A DNA stretch of 64,000 nt from Cichorium intybus (GCA_023525715.1 CM042011.1:63500354-63564353); one strand, 5' to 3'. Numbered from the stretch's first letter, positions 15,230 to 28,167 are shown. Notes: a model not told the origin generated them from the letters alone. Translations and numbers: made by a program.

Positions 15230-17446
15230 ATGTTCCAATTTGTGTGCCTTCCACCATCGCCATCGCCGTCACAATCACCATCACCCAATACAACGATTAC
15301 ACCACCGGTATTACACCACAAAATTAGGAGTACTGGCAATTGGTTGAATTGTCATCTACGAAATGTTGTCATCCTTGTATCTTCTATTTACGTGTTGGTT
15401 GTGAGATGCGAATCATTGGCTCCAGAAGAAGGAGAGAGGGAAAGAAATGCACTATTGGAATTCAAGAGTTCATTAGAGAATGCAGACAAGGTGCTAGGAA
15501 ATTGGAACAATCCCCCAAGGTTCCCATGTCCCCAAGTAGGATCAGGATCACCAACACCAAGAACATCTTGGACCGGTGTGATTTGCTACAACGGCAATGT
15601 ATGGGGGCTGCAACTTGATGATATGAAACTATCAGGTGAAATCGACGTGGATGCACTTCTACAGTTGGGGCAATTGAGGTCGTTGAGTTTGATGAACAAC
15701 AAGTTTGAAGGGCCGTTGCCGGAATTTAGGAAACTAGGGGCATTGAAGGCGTTGTATATATGCAAAAATAAATTATTTAGGGATATTGATGATGATGCCT
15801 TCATAGGGATGTCTTCTTTGAAGAGACTACGCATTGCGGACAATAAATTTAGCGGTGAAGTACCCACATCTTTGGCAACATCTGCGAGGCTTGTAGAGTT
15901 AAGGATAGAGAACAACCAATTCAACGGTCCCATTCCTAATTTCCCACCCACTCTCGTCATATTCAACGTTTCTAACAATCGGTTAGAGGGTCCTATCCCA
16001 CCTTCTCTTAGAGATTTTGCTGATGCATCGTGTTTCTTAGGTACATCGAATACTTTCCTTGATTCATTATTTCTTTATTCGGTTTATCAAGTCGTCGTTA
16101 AATTAACTATACAAATCTTCATCAACGTAGGCAATCCAGAATTGTGTGGGCCGCCGCTAGGTTCAGTATGTGATGAATACGACTATTCCACTTATCCTCC
16201 CCCGACAACAACTAAAACCGATGACAAGATGTCCATGCTGGCAGTCATAGTTATGATAATATCAACCTTGATAGCAATAGCAGCAATTGCGACACTTTTC
16301 ATGTTGTACATCATGGGTAAGAGTCGAAAGGACATGAGAGACTATACCGACGAATCTTCATTTTCAACTTGTACGAGTCTAGGGGGAGTAGGTGTGATGG
16401 TGACTGAACAACAGTTCGATCCTAAAATGTCTCCAGCTGTACTGGGTGCACAAGCGAAATTGACATTCTTGAGGGATGATGAGGCAACGTTTGACCTTCA
16501 TGACTTGCTTAGAGCCTCCGCACAAGTTCTTGGTAGTGGAAGCTTTGGGTCGGCTTACAAGGCGGTGCTATTGGATGGACATGCGGTGGTTGTGAAAAGA
16601 TTCAGACAGATGACCAACTGCGGGAAGGAGGAGTTCCATGAGCATATGAGGAGGCTTGGGAGGTTGTCACATCCTAACTTGCTTCCGCTAATCGCCTACT
16701 ATTATCGTAAACAAGAGAAGCTCTTGGTTTTTAACTTTGTACATAATGGTAGCCTCCAAAGGCAACTTCATGGTACGTATATATGACTCATTATTAATTA
16801 ATAACATGATGATAGTGATTGATTGATTGTTAATAATATATTTGATAATCATGAATGATTAGGAAAACATACAGCCAAAAAGCAAGGACTTGACTGGCCA
16901 ACTCGCTTAAAGATCATAAAAGGAGTAGCGAAGGGATTGGATTATTTGTATACAGAACTACCAAATCTCTTGGTGCCTCATGGTAACCTCAAATCTTCCA
17001 ACGTGCTTGTGGACAAATCTATGCAACCTCTTTTGATAGATTACACCTTAGTCCCTGTGGTAAACGTGGAACAGGCACAGAACTCCATGGTGGCTTATAA
17101 GGCACCTGAATATATCAAACATGGTCGTATCAGCAAGAAATTAGATGTTTGGAGCCTAGGGATATTGATACTTGAGACAATGACAGGGAAGTTGCCTGCA
17201 AACTGCTTGACACAGGGACAAGCAAGTAAGTACGGGAGTGAGTTGGAGAGGTGGGTGGAGTCCATAGAGGGGGAAGCGGTGGAGGAGGTTTTTGACAAGG
17301 ACATGAAGGATATAGAGAATGCTCAGGGCCAGATGGTGAAGTTGCTAAAGATTGGGTTGGAATGTTGCGAGGTGGATGTGGAGAAAAGGCAAGAAATGGA
17401 GGAGGTTGTTAACAAGATTCAGCAGTTAGATGAAAGGGACAATTGA
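15230..17446 (+). CDS. LRR receptor-like pseudokinase, pollen receptor-like kinase (PRK) family
   Basis: Three exons: 15230-16040, 16131-16772, 16863-17446 (2037 nt, 678 aa). A Pro/Ser-rich leader precedes a hydrophobic signal or anchor at residues 44-58, so the true signal peptide may start later than the first ATG. The ectodomain has an LRR cap (ERNALLEFKSSLENADKVLGNW region), about five LRRs (LRSLSLMNNKFEGPLPEF, LVELRIENNQFNGPIPNF) and the C-terminal cap NPELCGPPL. A membrane helix covers 306-332. The cytoplasmic kinase domain has the glycine loop GSGSFGSAYK (406-414) and Lys426 (VVVKRF), but HRD is HGN (524-526) and DFG is DYT (544-546), so catalysis is doubtful. PRK relatives work at the pollen-tube surface in growth and peptide perception. 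Intron 1 is exactly 90 nt and free of stops in frame. Confidence 0.9.
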
Positions 17447-17677
17447 TCGATCAAAACCCCACCCCATATATTTGCTAAATGTTGTAACTCTCCCACGTAT
17501 ATATTATTAGTGGTAATCGTCATTAGCATCTATACATACTTTTATATTTAGTAGATATCAATCTCACGAATGATGATCGATTCACCTTCGATTTTTCAAT
17601 CAAGGAAGGAGAATCAAGGGCCTTTGAAGAAAGATGACTCACTAAAAATATAAGTTACTCACAAAAGGCACTAACAA

Positions 17678-18425
<748 letters not shown>

Positions 18426-18515
<90 letters not shown>
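18426..18515. repeat. (TA)n microsatellite 5 (right flank of the MITE)
   Basis: TA run with one AAATA interruption near 18495, adjoining the right inverted repeat. Confidence 0.95.
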
Positions 18516-18589
18516 AAGAGAGAAAAAAGGGGAGAGAGTAAACAAGAGGTGTGTATGCACTGTTGCACGAATATCGAAATGTAATGGTG

Positions 18590-19106
18590 CATACCCCAAG
18601 AATTTGAATAAATTGGAACAATATTAGCTCAGTGTGGATTAGGATTAATATATCAAAGGTAATCAACCACACAATGAATACACCAACCAAAGTAGTAAAT
18701 AAGGGAGATACATAGATTTACATGGAAACCCAAATCGGGAAAAAACCATAGGTGGTGAAAGCTGAGAAACAATCAACTATAATTTTGTAGTGTTTACAGA
18801 GTTTGAATGAAAACACAAGGGATTTTGTATAGTGGTGTTTTGTGATGATTTGATACATATCAACAATAGACATAATATGTTCACATACTTTGACAAAAGC
18901 AAGTGGTTGCCAAACACATTTAACAAGTAGGATGAAAATAAAAGAAAAAGGCAAACACTTATGTCAAAAGAAGAAAAGAATTTGACCACCATCAAAATTA
19001 AATTCCTCCACTTTAAATTGTATTGATTGAGCTATTTACCAGAAAAGTTACATGTTTGGCCCTCGGACTTTAAAAGACTTGTCACTTTGGAAGACATAAT
19101 TCCACA
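18590..19106 (-). mobile_element. Ty1/Copia 3' LTR remnant (minus strand)
   Basis: Read on the minus strand, a polypurine tract (CAAGGTGGAGAT, about 19108-19119) is followed by TGTGGAATTATG at about 19106, the usual Copia PPT/LTR junction. Further in lies the plant Copia LTR phrase complementary to TTTACATGGAAACCCAAATC (18717-18736). The far LTR end is approximate. Confidence 0.65.
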
Positions 19107-19218
19107 ATCTCCACCTTGACTTCAAAAGAGACAGAATGAATTTGTAGCATGCTTAATCATTAAACAAGAAATCCATCAGCTCATCAAACTCTAAAAATCC
19201 ATAAGAACCTGCAATTCA

Positions 19219-19440
19219 CTATATAGGAATACTTAATTCCGAAAAATCTAGTAATTCCTCCACCATAAGCCTAACAGGCTCAACTTCGATCAGAAACCCC
19301 ATCAAGTCTAAAGATATGTTGAACTTGGATATTGTAAGACTTTTACTGAAAATATCAACAGGATTATAAAAAATCTGAATCTTGTTTATGACACAATCAC
19401 CTTTTTCAGTGATCTCCCGCACAAAATGGTTTGTTTTTTG
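19219..19440 (-). pseudogene. Ty1/Copia (Tork-like) RNase H C-terminal fragment
   Basis: Minus-strand translation reads REITEKGDCVINKI, NPVDIFSKSLTISKFNIS and LDLMGF, which follows the C-terminal Copia RNase H pattern (FVRE-IE-G-I---KI----NPADMLTK-----KF--CLDL). Only this end is left; upstream pol is missing. It lies directly upstream (minus strand) of the PPT and LTR remnant, the right order for a Copia element. Confidence 0.7.
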
Positions 19441-21364
19441 CTTGCTTTAGTTGTATTGAAGGTGAGTAATGATGGTGGTAATCAGTGATGATAAAGTTTT
19501 TAGAGAGCGAGGGAGAGGGTGGAGCTGTCGAGCTCAAAACAACTGAAGCGAACAAGGAGATTAATTGTTGGTATGTAGCATATTAGGAGCAATATGCACT
19601 GGTGCAATAACTAGAATAGTAGTACGAGGATGGTTGGTGCGATTTATTAGATGGGGAGATGGCTAACGGAATAAGTGGCATCCGAGGGGGAGGCAAGGAA
19701 CCAAGAAGAAGGTAAGTGGTGCCCTGCTTAGTACATTGTAGAATGGACAATGTTATTACACTATAGAGTGATGTGCTCTTATGTACAATGTAGTAATATT
19801 GCCATCCATCTTGGTTCCTCTATATAGCCTCACCTATTTATGTTTGATGTATATGAGTTTTGGTAAAAAGATTATAAGAATATCAGTTGGATCATAAAGG
19901 AATTTGATGGTATGAAATGTTGATTACCATAGCCATTATAAAACCCCCTCGTCTTTTTTCTTAAATTAATCACCTAACGCCATAAAATATATATATCTAC
20001 TTATGATTTGTGTCCACCTTGAAGTAGGTGACAAGCCACATAGGCTCATGATTAAGAATTATCAAGTTCTAGGGTCCAACAATTAATTTGAATGATTATA
20101 TATGATAACTGGAGCGAGGATGAGAAATAATAATATCGAAGTTTGAAGCATATTTAAGAGTTGGGAGAAGACAACTCACGTGAGTTTTTATATTGATCAC
20201 AATGAAAGAATACAATAAGTATGGAATGAATTGTATTTTTATTTCAAAACTTTGAAAGGCCATATCTTTTAAACCGAACCTCGAACCAATGTGAGGTTTT
20301 TTTTTAAGTTACGTGGTTTTTCGAGATCTATGTCATGGCAAATCAAAGAAAATTTGAAAGCATGCCGGCCTTCAATTTGAGGGTTTCTTGATTATTTTAA
20401 CTTATATATAGCATTTAACATGTCACAACTTTTCCAAAAAAAAAAAATCGAAACTTGCTGTTTTTCAAAATTGACTTTTCGATTATTGGTTTGTTGGTCT
20501 TTTTTTTAAGTTATGTTACTGATTAATATTTGACGATGGTTGATTTTTCACATCTACCTATAAATGATAATTTAATTTAATCACCCATACATCGTTGAAA
20601 ATATTATTCTACATTTGTTCTAGGGGCATGATAACTTTTTTGTGACGGCCACTAACTCTCCTCTAGGAAATCAAATATCATCATCTAAAAGCCATCATAA
20701 CGATGGTAAACACTTTCAATTATGATAACCAAGTGATCTATAGTGTTATTTTGTGTTATCTTTATTAGTGCTATTCTTATATGTTTTTATGTGATGTACC
20801 ATGGTCATATGCTAGGCAGTTGTGCGTAAGTTGGATCAACGAGAAAAAAAAAGAATGGTTATGTAAAGTTCATCTAGAATCATATTTCATGTTTCTTCCC
20901 CCAATAAGTACTTAGTTTGATAGTTTTATATTTTGAGTGCTATTAGTACAACATTTTGACTTATTAAATATTTTAAAGGCATTTGTGTTTCAAATATTGA
21001 GAATATTTTTGTGGACTAGTTAAGTTTTATTTTAAGTAATGATAATGTTTTTTTTTCAATTATTATCCTAATTGTCTTTTCATTATTTTATATTCCAATA
21101 AAAATAGAATCTTGACCTAATTTCTAAATATGGATTTTTTTTTTTGTGGTAAAAAGTGTGCCGCTAAAAGTAAGGTAATGACTTTTATTTAGCAATTATA
21201 TAGGGGTACAATTGTACAAAACAAGTGCCTCTAAACCTAATAATATTGTAATGTCATAATCAATAAGTATCACAAAACCCCAACAACATAACTAAAAATT
21301 GTCACTAAAAACTTTCAATTAATGACTGCCTTTTTGTGACATTTTTTGTGCCCTTGATTACCAA
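19441..21364. other. Spacer, no gene supported
   Basis: AT-rich, with homopolymer runs and no convincing open frame. 19665-19810 contains a short GC-richer piece with a small inverted repeat (TACATTGTA near 19733 and TACAATGTA near 19783). 20640-21360 may belong to a CACTA-type element ending at 21443. Confidence 0.4.
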
Positions 21365-21443
21365 AAGATCCTTTAGTTGCATTATTTTATTTTCAATGAC
21401 ATTTTTTCTACATCATTATTAATTTGTCATTTTATTTGTAGTG
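21365..21443. mobile_element. Possible right end of a CACTA (En/Spm) element
   Basis: The segment ends ATTTGTAGTG at 21443, i.e. CACTACAAAT on the minus strand. Subterminal TGACATTTTTT/TGTCATTTT motifs at 21340-21430 are also CACTA-like. No matching left end was found with confidence (CCACTAACT at 20644 is only a weak candidate). Confidence 0.4.
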
Positions 21444-21719
21444 ACTCTCAATCTCAATATTGTATAGAACACGTATATCCCCTAAGCCAACCAAGCTTTT
21501 GATTAAATTCCGACATAAAATTCTTTGTAAAGATGATATTAAAATTTAATCTTCAACGTCTTAAATCAATATTAAAAATTATATGAAATATATAAGCATA
21601 TCATGAGATAATACATAATTTTTGTGTCTTTTTATTAATCATAATCATATAACTCATTGCAAATTGTTTTTAGCATTGTTTATATATATTCCATACCAAA
21701 TTTAATGTAAAAATAATAT

Positions 21720-21790
21720 TAGCCTAGCGTTAAATGCGCTTTATCCTCAATGGTAGGACCAAGGTTCGAATTCCTTTAGCACCTTATTTT
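21720..21790 (+). mobile_element. tRNA-derived SINE head (plus strand)
   Basis: A pol III A box (TAGCCTAGCGTT, 21720-21731) and a B box (GGTTCGAATTC, 21763-21773) lie at tRNA-like spacing. The sequence cannot fold as a functional tRNA as far as I can see, and a T-rich stretch follows, so a SINE or tRNA relic is preferred. Confidence 0.5.
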
Positions 21791-22239
21791 TTAAAACCGG
21801 ATATTGTATATTTGAACCCTATGTTTCAGTTTAAGCCTTCAACTATATCTTCAAATTTAACCCATGATTTCCATTACAATTTTATCTCAACAATTGATTT
21901 TATTTGCGAATTAATCATGTATACACAATATTTGTAATAACTTTTCATTAAGTTTTCCTTTTTCTTACAATTTTAACTCTATTTTTAATTCCTTACAATT
22001 TTAGCCCAAACATTTTTCCTTAGTTTTTATAAATTTGAATCAACTTTCATTTTCCTTAACAAATTTGTTTCGTTCTTTTATAAATATTCTTCTATTATTA
22101 AGATTTCTTTTTTTTTTTACAAGTTTGACCCAATTTTCAATTTATAGCAATTCCATCAACCGTCTTTTTCCCAAACAAAGTATCAGTATACCAATTTTAG
22201 TTTTCTCTTAAATAACAAAATTTGTTATAATCAATGTTG
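21791..22239. other. AT-rich spacer, nothing recognised
   Basis: Pyrimidine-rich, several AATTTTA-CC like phrases, no gene. Confidence 0.45.
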
Positions 22240-22660
22240 CAGAAATCGGCATTGACAGCCGATTAATTGACGATTAATCGTTTGACGGTCTGCAATCAAT
22301 TACGATTAGGCCTAATCGGTCAGGCTTGACGGTTTGTCAAATATCGGCCTTAGCGGTCCTTGGCGACTGATTAATCGGCCTCGGCGGTCATTTTTTATTT
22401 ATTTTTTATTTTTTACTTTGGTCAAATATCGGTCTAATAAGTCAAGAAATTTGAAAAAAATCAAAATTAAATAATAAAAATACACAAATGTATAATCTTT
22501 GATGTGTATCTAACAATAAAAAACATCATACTTTGCTATTTGTTATATTCATTTATTTTGAAATAAATTTATTTATATTTTAGGGTCTCCGATTAATCCC
22601 CGACTAATTCCTTAACCCACTCAACCGTCAAACTACGTCAAACGATTTTTACGATATTTG
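22240..22660. repeat. CGATTAATCG-rich dispersed repeat
   Basis: Dense near-palindromic CGATTAAT(C/T)G and AATCGGC-type words occur at 22240-22400, with related words (CCGATTAATCCCCGACTAAT) at 22590-22612. The composition differs from neighbours and looks like a dispersed non-coding element, boundaries approximate. Confidence 0.5.
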
Positions 22661-22943
22661 TTATTATGGGTATTGAATCAAATAATATCAATTGTTAAAG
22701 TATGTTATTTAATGCTCAAGATCAAAATCAAAATCAAGATTAATTAATAGAATCATAAAAAACAAATCACCTTATTTCAAATTACATTAACTAAATCACA
22801 AAAAACAAAGCTTTAAACGCCACTTATAGATCATGTAGTTTCTGAAAGGTTTTCCCCGATAATGTATTCTATCACCATGGTATGGTATGATAAACATCAA
22901 AACCAATAAAAAAGAAACAAAAAGGAAACTAGCACAACAAGAG

Positions 22944-22953
22944 GACACGTGGT
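22944..22953. promoter_or_regulatory. G-box/ABRE (GACACGTGG) upstream of the 23070 gene
   Basis: A perfect CACGTG core in ABRE-like context lies about 120 bases upstream of the ATG; a TATA-rich stretch (TATATAGCTATATATA) follows near 22999-23015. The spacing fits a plant core promoter with a bZIP/bHLH site. Function inferred from position only. Confidence 0.45.
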
Positions 22954-23069
22954 GGGAGGATTGATACGTGTAGCTGAAAGAAAAGTAATCTCACTTAATA
23001 TATAGCTATATATATTGTTTGGCCGTTTGGGTCTGATATTGTAGTCGCTACCCCGCACCACTAGTAGAA

Positions 23070-24251
23070 ATGGGACAAGGAGAAGAGGTGAACACCCGAA
23101 GCCCACCGGCTGTGGAGATTCAGGTAAATTAACTAACCACCGGTAGTTACACAACCGGGATTCCATTTGTCTGTATGCGTATGTTTAATCGATCAATTAA
23201 CTGCATACAGGAAAGAGGAGAGATATATTTCTTTTACAGACCAAAAGTAAATAAGGAAGAAGCACATAGCTCCGACGATGTGCAGCGGATGTACATCGTT
23301 CTCAGGCCAGAGTCCGGGGAGACGTCCACTCAAGTCAAGCAGCAGGAGGAAGAAGAAGAAGAAGAAGAAGCCAACGACGACCCACCACCTACTCAAGGTG
23401 GCCACGGTGCACAGGTGTGCTCCTTAACTACCAAACGTTAAATCCCGTTAATAAAACGCCATTTACAGCCTGAATTCTACAACACTTAGCTAACATGCCT
23501 TTGGTCGATTAGGAGGTAAACATAGAGAAGAATCAGCTGCTGCGGTTCATTGTCATGGGCCAGAAAAAGCTCCCGGATCTGACCCAGAAGAGTAGACCGC
23601 TTTGGGGCTTCGTAGAGTTGGTGACCACCAAGATCGAGGATGTCAAGGATGCTCTTAAAGGAGGTTAAATTAAACCTAGATTACATATCTACATGCATAA
23701 TGATCTTTTGCTGCATGTTCTAAAATTAAATATCTACAGGAGAATATGATACTGCGAAGAGTGGACACAGGCACAAAGCTGCAGCAAGAGCAGTCGGCGA
23801 AGGCATATACCGCATACTAAGGCATCACAGTGGGAAGAAGATGCATACCCATCTGATTTACAAGCTAGAATTTCCATCGGAAGAAGGACAAAACGAACCA
23901 CAGGAGGCTTTAAACATCGAGAAGGAAGCATCCTTTTTGATACAGATAAAGAATCCCACCCAGAAAGGACAGTTCAGGGGGCTTAGTAAAAAGAAGAGGG
24001 CCGTCTTCCCTGCCCACCTGCAAGGACAGTTTGGGAAACTGCGCTACCATGCTGCGGATCCTCCTGACTTTCTAAATTATGAAGGATGTGAGTTTTTGCT
24101 GATAGCGGCATCTGACGACATTGAAGAGGAGCTTGGGTTGGAGTTGAAGGGCGAGGTTGAAGAAACACAGGATGCTTCTTGCTCTGACCTTCTTAACACT
24201 TTTGGAGAGACTTCATCCGCGAATGCGCTTCTCACAGGGATTTGGGTTTGA
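23070..24251 (+). CDS. Conserved plant protein of unknown function
   Basis: Four exons with consistent phases: 23070-23123, 23211-23414, 23513-23663, 23740-24251 (921 nt, 306 aa). The start MGQGEEVNTR fits the first exon and GT donor. Visible parts: a conserved N-terminal block ERGEIYFFYRPKVNKEEAH (from residue 19) leading to YIVLRPESGE, an acidic E-run with Q/D (about 65-86), a block LLRFIVMGQKKLPD...WGFVELVTTKIEDVK, a basic GHRHKAAARAVGEGIYRI segment followed by GKKMHTHLIYKLEFP, then FRGLSKKKRAVFPAHLQGQF and YEGCEFLLIAASDDIEEELG. No signal peptide or membrane helix. I recognise this as a family conserved across plants, without a known activity. The intron positions and high residue conservation argue for a real, expressed gene. 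Confidence 0.85.
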
Positions 24252-25764
24252 TTATGCTAGTCTTTTGAAACTGGCAGCTAGAATATATCCAGTTTTTAGA
24301 AATAGTAGTCGGTGATTATGTATATATTTGTTTATGTTGGTGGTTTTGGTTTTCTCGTTCCTCTAAATGCAATAGTAAGTGATCGTGTATATATATTTGT
24401 TTATGTTAGTAGTTTATGGTTTGCATATTACGTATAATATATTCAGAAAACAATGGCCATAGATACGCCAACCACCGAACAACAAACACCAAATTTGCTT
24501 TCCATTCACTTATATTCAAAACAAAAGCGATTCTTCGTCCATTTATCACCTAGTCGTCTGTCTAGTAACGCCTCGCCTGTAAAATTGACCCTAAATCATT
24601 TTTCCAATCATGTTCTATCCATCTTTTTCAATTCATGTCCTGACAAGTGCAGTCGAAATTGAAAATAGTGTTGGCATAAAATTGTGTAATTGAATATGTT
24701 CGGTCTTCATTTACTGAAATCGATTCATGATATCATCATGGACATATAGTAACATATCATTTATATTGAAAGCGACCAAACAATTCGTCCAATATACAAG
24801 TCAAATTACATTATTCATTTTATATTTTCATTTATAGTTTATTTGTTATAGATGATGCAGTTAGTAGAAGCAGAAAAGAAAGACACAATGTCCTTATTGT
24901 ATATGCACAAACCCAAAATTGAATAGTAACTGGAACATGCTTAATTAACAAGGAAAATGTAAGCAAGGTTTTTGAGTGTATGTTATCTAACCGATTAATA
25001 GAGCTAATACAAATAATTTATTTTAGAACGACTACGCATCCTTTAATCCTCATTTTAAACCTATATTTTCGTCTATGAAGGACTTACTCTCAACTATTTG
25101 GATATGAACTAAAAAATCTTTCTTGATATCAATATCATACCGTTAGGTCAAATGTCTTTGATAACACAAATAAATAGTTGATGACAATTCTGTATTATGC
25201 AATGTGTTTTGATGGAAGTTGTGAGAAAGATGGAAATAGGGAATTATAGAAACCAATTACCATGTGGGCTTGATTTTCCTGTCTTGGGCTTGTGAACTAC
25301 ACATGATGGACTGAAGTTAACAGGGATCCACTATATAAAGAGAAAATATATAAGTTCAAAATTTTAAAAAGTGTGGGTATTATTAGGTTTTTTTAAGAAG
25401 AAAATGTCTTAGGAGGGTTTTTTCTGTAAAAATGGATGCCAAGAGAGGGTTTTTAGTGATATTGGGAATTTTTAAAGGTAAATTTAGTAATATATGAAGT
25501 GAAACCCACTTCCAAGTGGGGTTCATGCACCCATTAGCAATAAGCTAGGCCCGCCACTGGACATGAAGTTGAATTTCCTGTCTTGGGCTTGTGAGGTAGA
25601 CGAACATGAAGTTGAATTGAAGAGGGTAGAACATATTGCACTTGCAGTCGTAATTATTTGGTTATTTTATTTTATTTTAGTTTGTGTTTATTTAGTCATC
25701 TAATTTACTAAATTTAGAAAAGTTATCTAATTTTTTATTTACTTTTGGAAATTGTCATTAGAAC
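24252..25764. other. 3' flank and spacer
   Basis: Probable 3' UTR, with the phrase TATATATTTGTTTATGTT(A/G)GT(A/G)GTTT occurring twice near 24320 and 24390. At 25264-25305 and 25569-25615 the phrase TTTTCCTGTCTTGGGCTTGTG is repeated, bracketing about 240 bases that start CAGGGATCC and end CCCGCCACTG (25321-25559), possibly a small hAT-like insertion. No coding sequence. Confidence 0.45.
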
Positions 25765-26664
25765 CAGAGGCGAGTTTACATAAGGTCTAGGTGGGTCACT
25801 TGACCCACCTAAAATTTCAAATTGTATAGAAATTTATAAAACAACAAACTGGTGACCTACCTTAAATATTTTGGGTGAACCACCTTATGTAAAAGAAAAG
25901 CTAAACTTGACTCAAAGTTGATCTGGTTCATATGGTGAAGCGCCTTGCTCCTCACAAAATTTCCCTGCTTTCGATTCTTGTACATCCCATTATTACATTT
26001 ATAATTGTTTTTAATACTGTAGTTCTACCTTCTTCCTTTTTTTTTTCTTTTAATCCTTTTATGTGGAATTCTTTTACGCCATTTCTTCCATAGTTCCATT
26101 TAAGTAGAAACTTTGTGTACATTCGAACATTTATTTTATTTGTTTTCTTTCAAATTAAATTGTTTTTACTTTTCCATAAATTTAATATGTTTGGATGAAT
26201 GTTGAGCTTCACAGGTAAACTTCACTTCGACGTTAAATTATTGTTTGTTTTTTTTCAAATATTTTTTGTATAAAAAATATGAAATCATTTATAATGTGTG
26301 TTTGTATTTTCAAAATTGTATTATGGGACAAATTTTTATTTTTCGCACAAGTTTTTAAAAATCAAATGATCGACTCTAAAGGCATAGTTCGTCTCAAATC
26401 CTTCATAACATCCAACAAAACATGGTTATTTCTTTTATATTTAGGGGCCTAATTTCAATTTAAAATTGTGTTTTAGAAATTATTAGTAGTGATACAATTG
26501 TGAAACTATTTTAAGATATAAGCCTTCGTTGGGTGCGGTTGTAAAAAAAATTGTTTATACGTCCCGACCCGACCCAATAGTAGTATTTTTTTTTTAATAT
26601 TATATTTTTATCAGTTTTAGCTAAATGGTGAACCACGTAAGATTTTGTTCTAGACTCGCCACTG
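25765..26664. mobile_element. Non-autonomous hAT-like element, copy 1
   Basis: Ends CAGAGGCGAG (25765) and CTCGCCACTG (26664) are near-perfect inverted repeats. It is flanked by a perfect 8-bp target duplication ATTAGAAC (25757-25764 and 26665-26672), the hAT signature. 900 bp, no transposase. A second, almost identical copy lies at 47681-48582. An internal block at about 25921-25990 looks like a tRNA-type SINE head (ATGGTGAAGCGCCTTG ... TTTCGATTCTTG). Confidence 0.9.
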
Positions 26665-26672
26665 ATTAGAAC

Positions 26673-27947
26673 CGGTTATATATGGCCAGTTATAATGACT
26701 ATTTCTTATGTGATCTTTTAAAATTTATATCGAGTTACGTAACCAAATAAACATAAACCAAAAAGTTAAGTAACTAAATGAACACAAACTAAAAAGTTAA
26801 ATGACTAAATTTGACATTAATATTTTATTTCAAACATATCTTATTTCCGTAAATATAAAATATGATAAATTACATGTATAGTTATATGAATAAAAAAACA
26901 ATAAGATATTATATGGTCGTAATATTTTATAATATTTAATATTTTTTTATTTTGAAAATTTTTACAAAGATTTTAAAAGCTGTATCTTTATAAAATATAT
27001 TCATTTGGTTTTGTATATTTGATCAAATAGTTAATTGATAAAAAATACTAAAATTTTCAATATCTAAAAATAACTAAGATACAAATTGAAATGATATTAA
27101 GTGTACAGTCCAAAATGGATATAACATATAAAATGATTAAAAGCTTAGAGTTTGATTCTCACTATTGGATGCATGGAGGCTTGATACGAAGCTTACCTGG
27201 AGAACCATTAGGTAACATACAACGACTTACCCATAAGTAATACATATATTTAGAATGACAGGTCCATGGAGATTTGATACAAAGCCTTACCTTGAGAAAC
27301 ATTTAGTGAGTACGATAAATTATACCCAAAAGTAATATACATGTTCAGAACACCAGATAATTCCAATGAGGTTATAAGAAACATCAACATGAGAAATGTT
27401 GGGTAAGTACAATGACTTGCCCAACCATACATATCTGTAAGTCCAGACCCATTAAAGTTAGACATGGAGACTTACCCTTGAGAAACGTTGTTTAAGTATG
27501 GCGCTTTACCCAAACATAATATGCATATATCTAAAAAACCGAACCTAAGAAGACTCGTACATAATTGCACTAAGTAAACAAAGCTAGTACCATAGAAACC
27601 AGAAGGTAGAAACAAGGATGAGTGAATAACATAGAAAGGCAAACACTAATTAAAAATGGTCGTTTATATCAAATGTGAGTACAAACGTAGAGTAAAAAGG
27701 CAGAAATGCCCCCACCACAACACTATTACAAACAAACATCAAAAGTTAAATTTTTTTAGCAGGCATGCAGACCCCTAACTAACCTGATGTTCATAATCTT
27801 TTGACAGCTACTTGAATCCAAACTTAGGTCCGACCTCATTTGACGACTATGGTAATCCAAAATCAGGTTCGAGTTATGGTGTTGTTCATCCTATGTGTAA
27901 TGTAATATATAAACATCATTAGGCCCCTTAGTCTGAAGTTGAACTTA
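26673..27947. other. Spacer with degenerate tandem repeats
   Basis: 27170-27540 contains about five decaying copies of a ~75-base phrase built on GGAGACTTGATACAAAGCTTACC...GAGAAACATT...GTA--ACGACTTACCCA, each followed by AAGTAATA-ACATAT. No gene. Confidence 0.5.
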
Positions 27948-28167
27948 GGCTGTGTTTGATAGCCTCTTAATCTGAATGATTAAGAGGCTCTGAATGAATA
28001 AGAGAGTTTGATTCGTAAATTTATCACATCTGAATGAGTAAGAGCCTCTTAATGGCCTCTGAACCATTAAGGGATAGGGACAAGTCTGAATGAGTAAGAG
28101 CCTCTAAATGGGTTCAGACCTCTGAATGGTTCAGATCTGAATGGTTCAGATGCTATCAAACACAGCT
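27948..28167. mobile_element. Tourist-like (PIF/Harbinger) MITE, 220 bp
   Basis: Terminal inverted repeats GGCTGTGTTTGATAGC and GCTATCAAACACAGCT, flanked by TTA on both sides (27945-27947, 28168-28170). The interior repeats TCTGAATGATTAAGAGG in both orientations, giving further foldback structure. Confidence 0.85.

Noticed and set aside
15586..15978. Minus-strand frame of 130 codons
   Set aside because: Antisense to the LRR exon of the receptor kinase.
21720..21790. Functional tRNA gene
   Set aside because: A and B boxes are present, but I could not fold an acceptor stem or anticodon arm; SINE relic is the better reading.
22897..23166. Minus-strand frame of 89 codons
   Set aside because: Overlaps promoter and first exon of the 23070 gene on the other strand.
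25321..25559. Small hAT element between CAGGGATCC and CCCGCCACTG
   Set aside because: The ends are only weakly complementary and I found no 8-bp target duplication, so it is mentioned only under the spacer.
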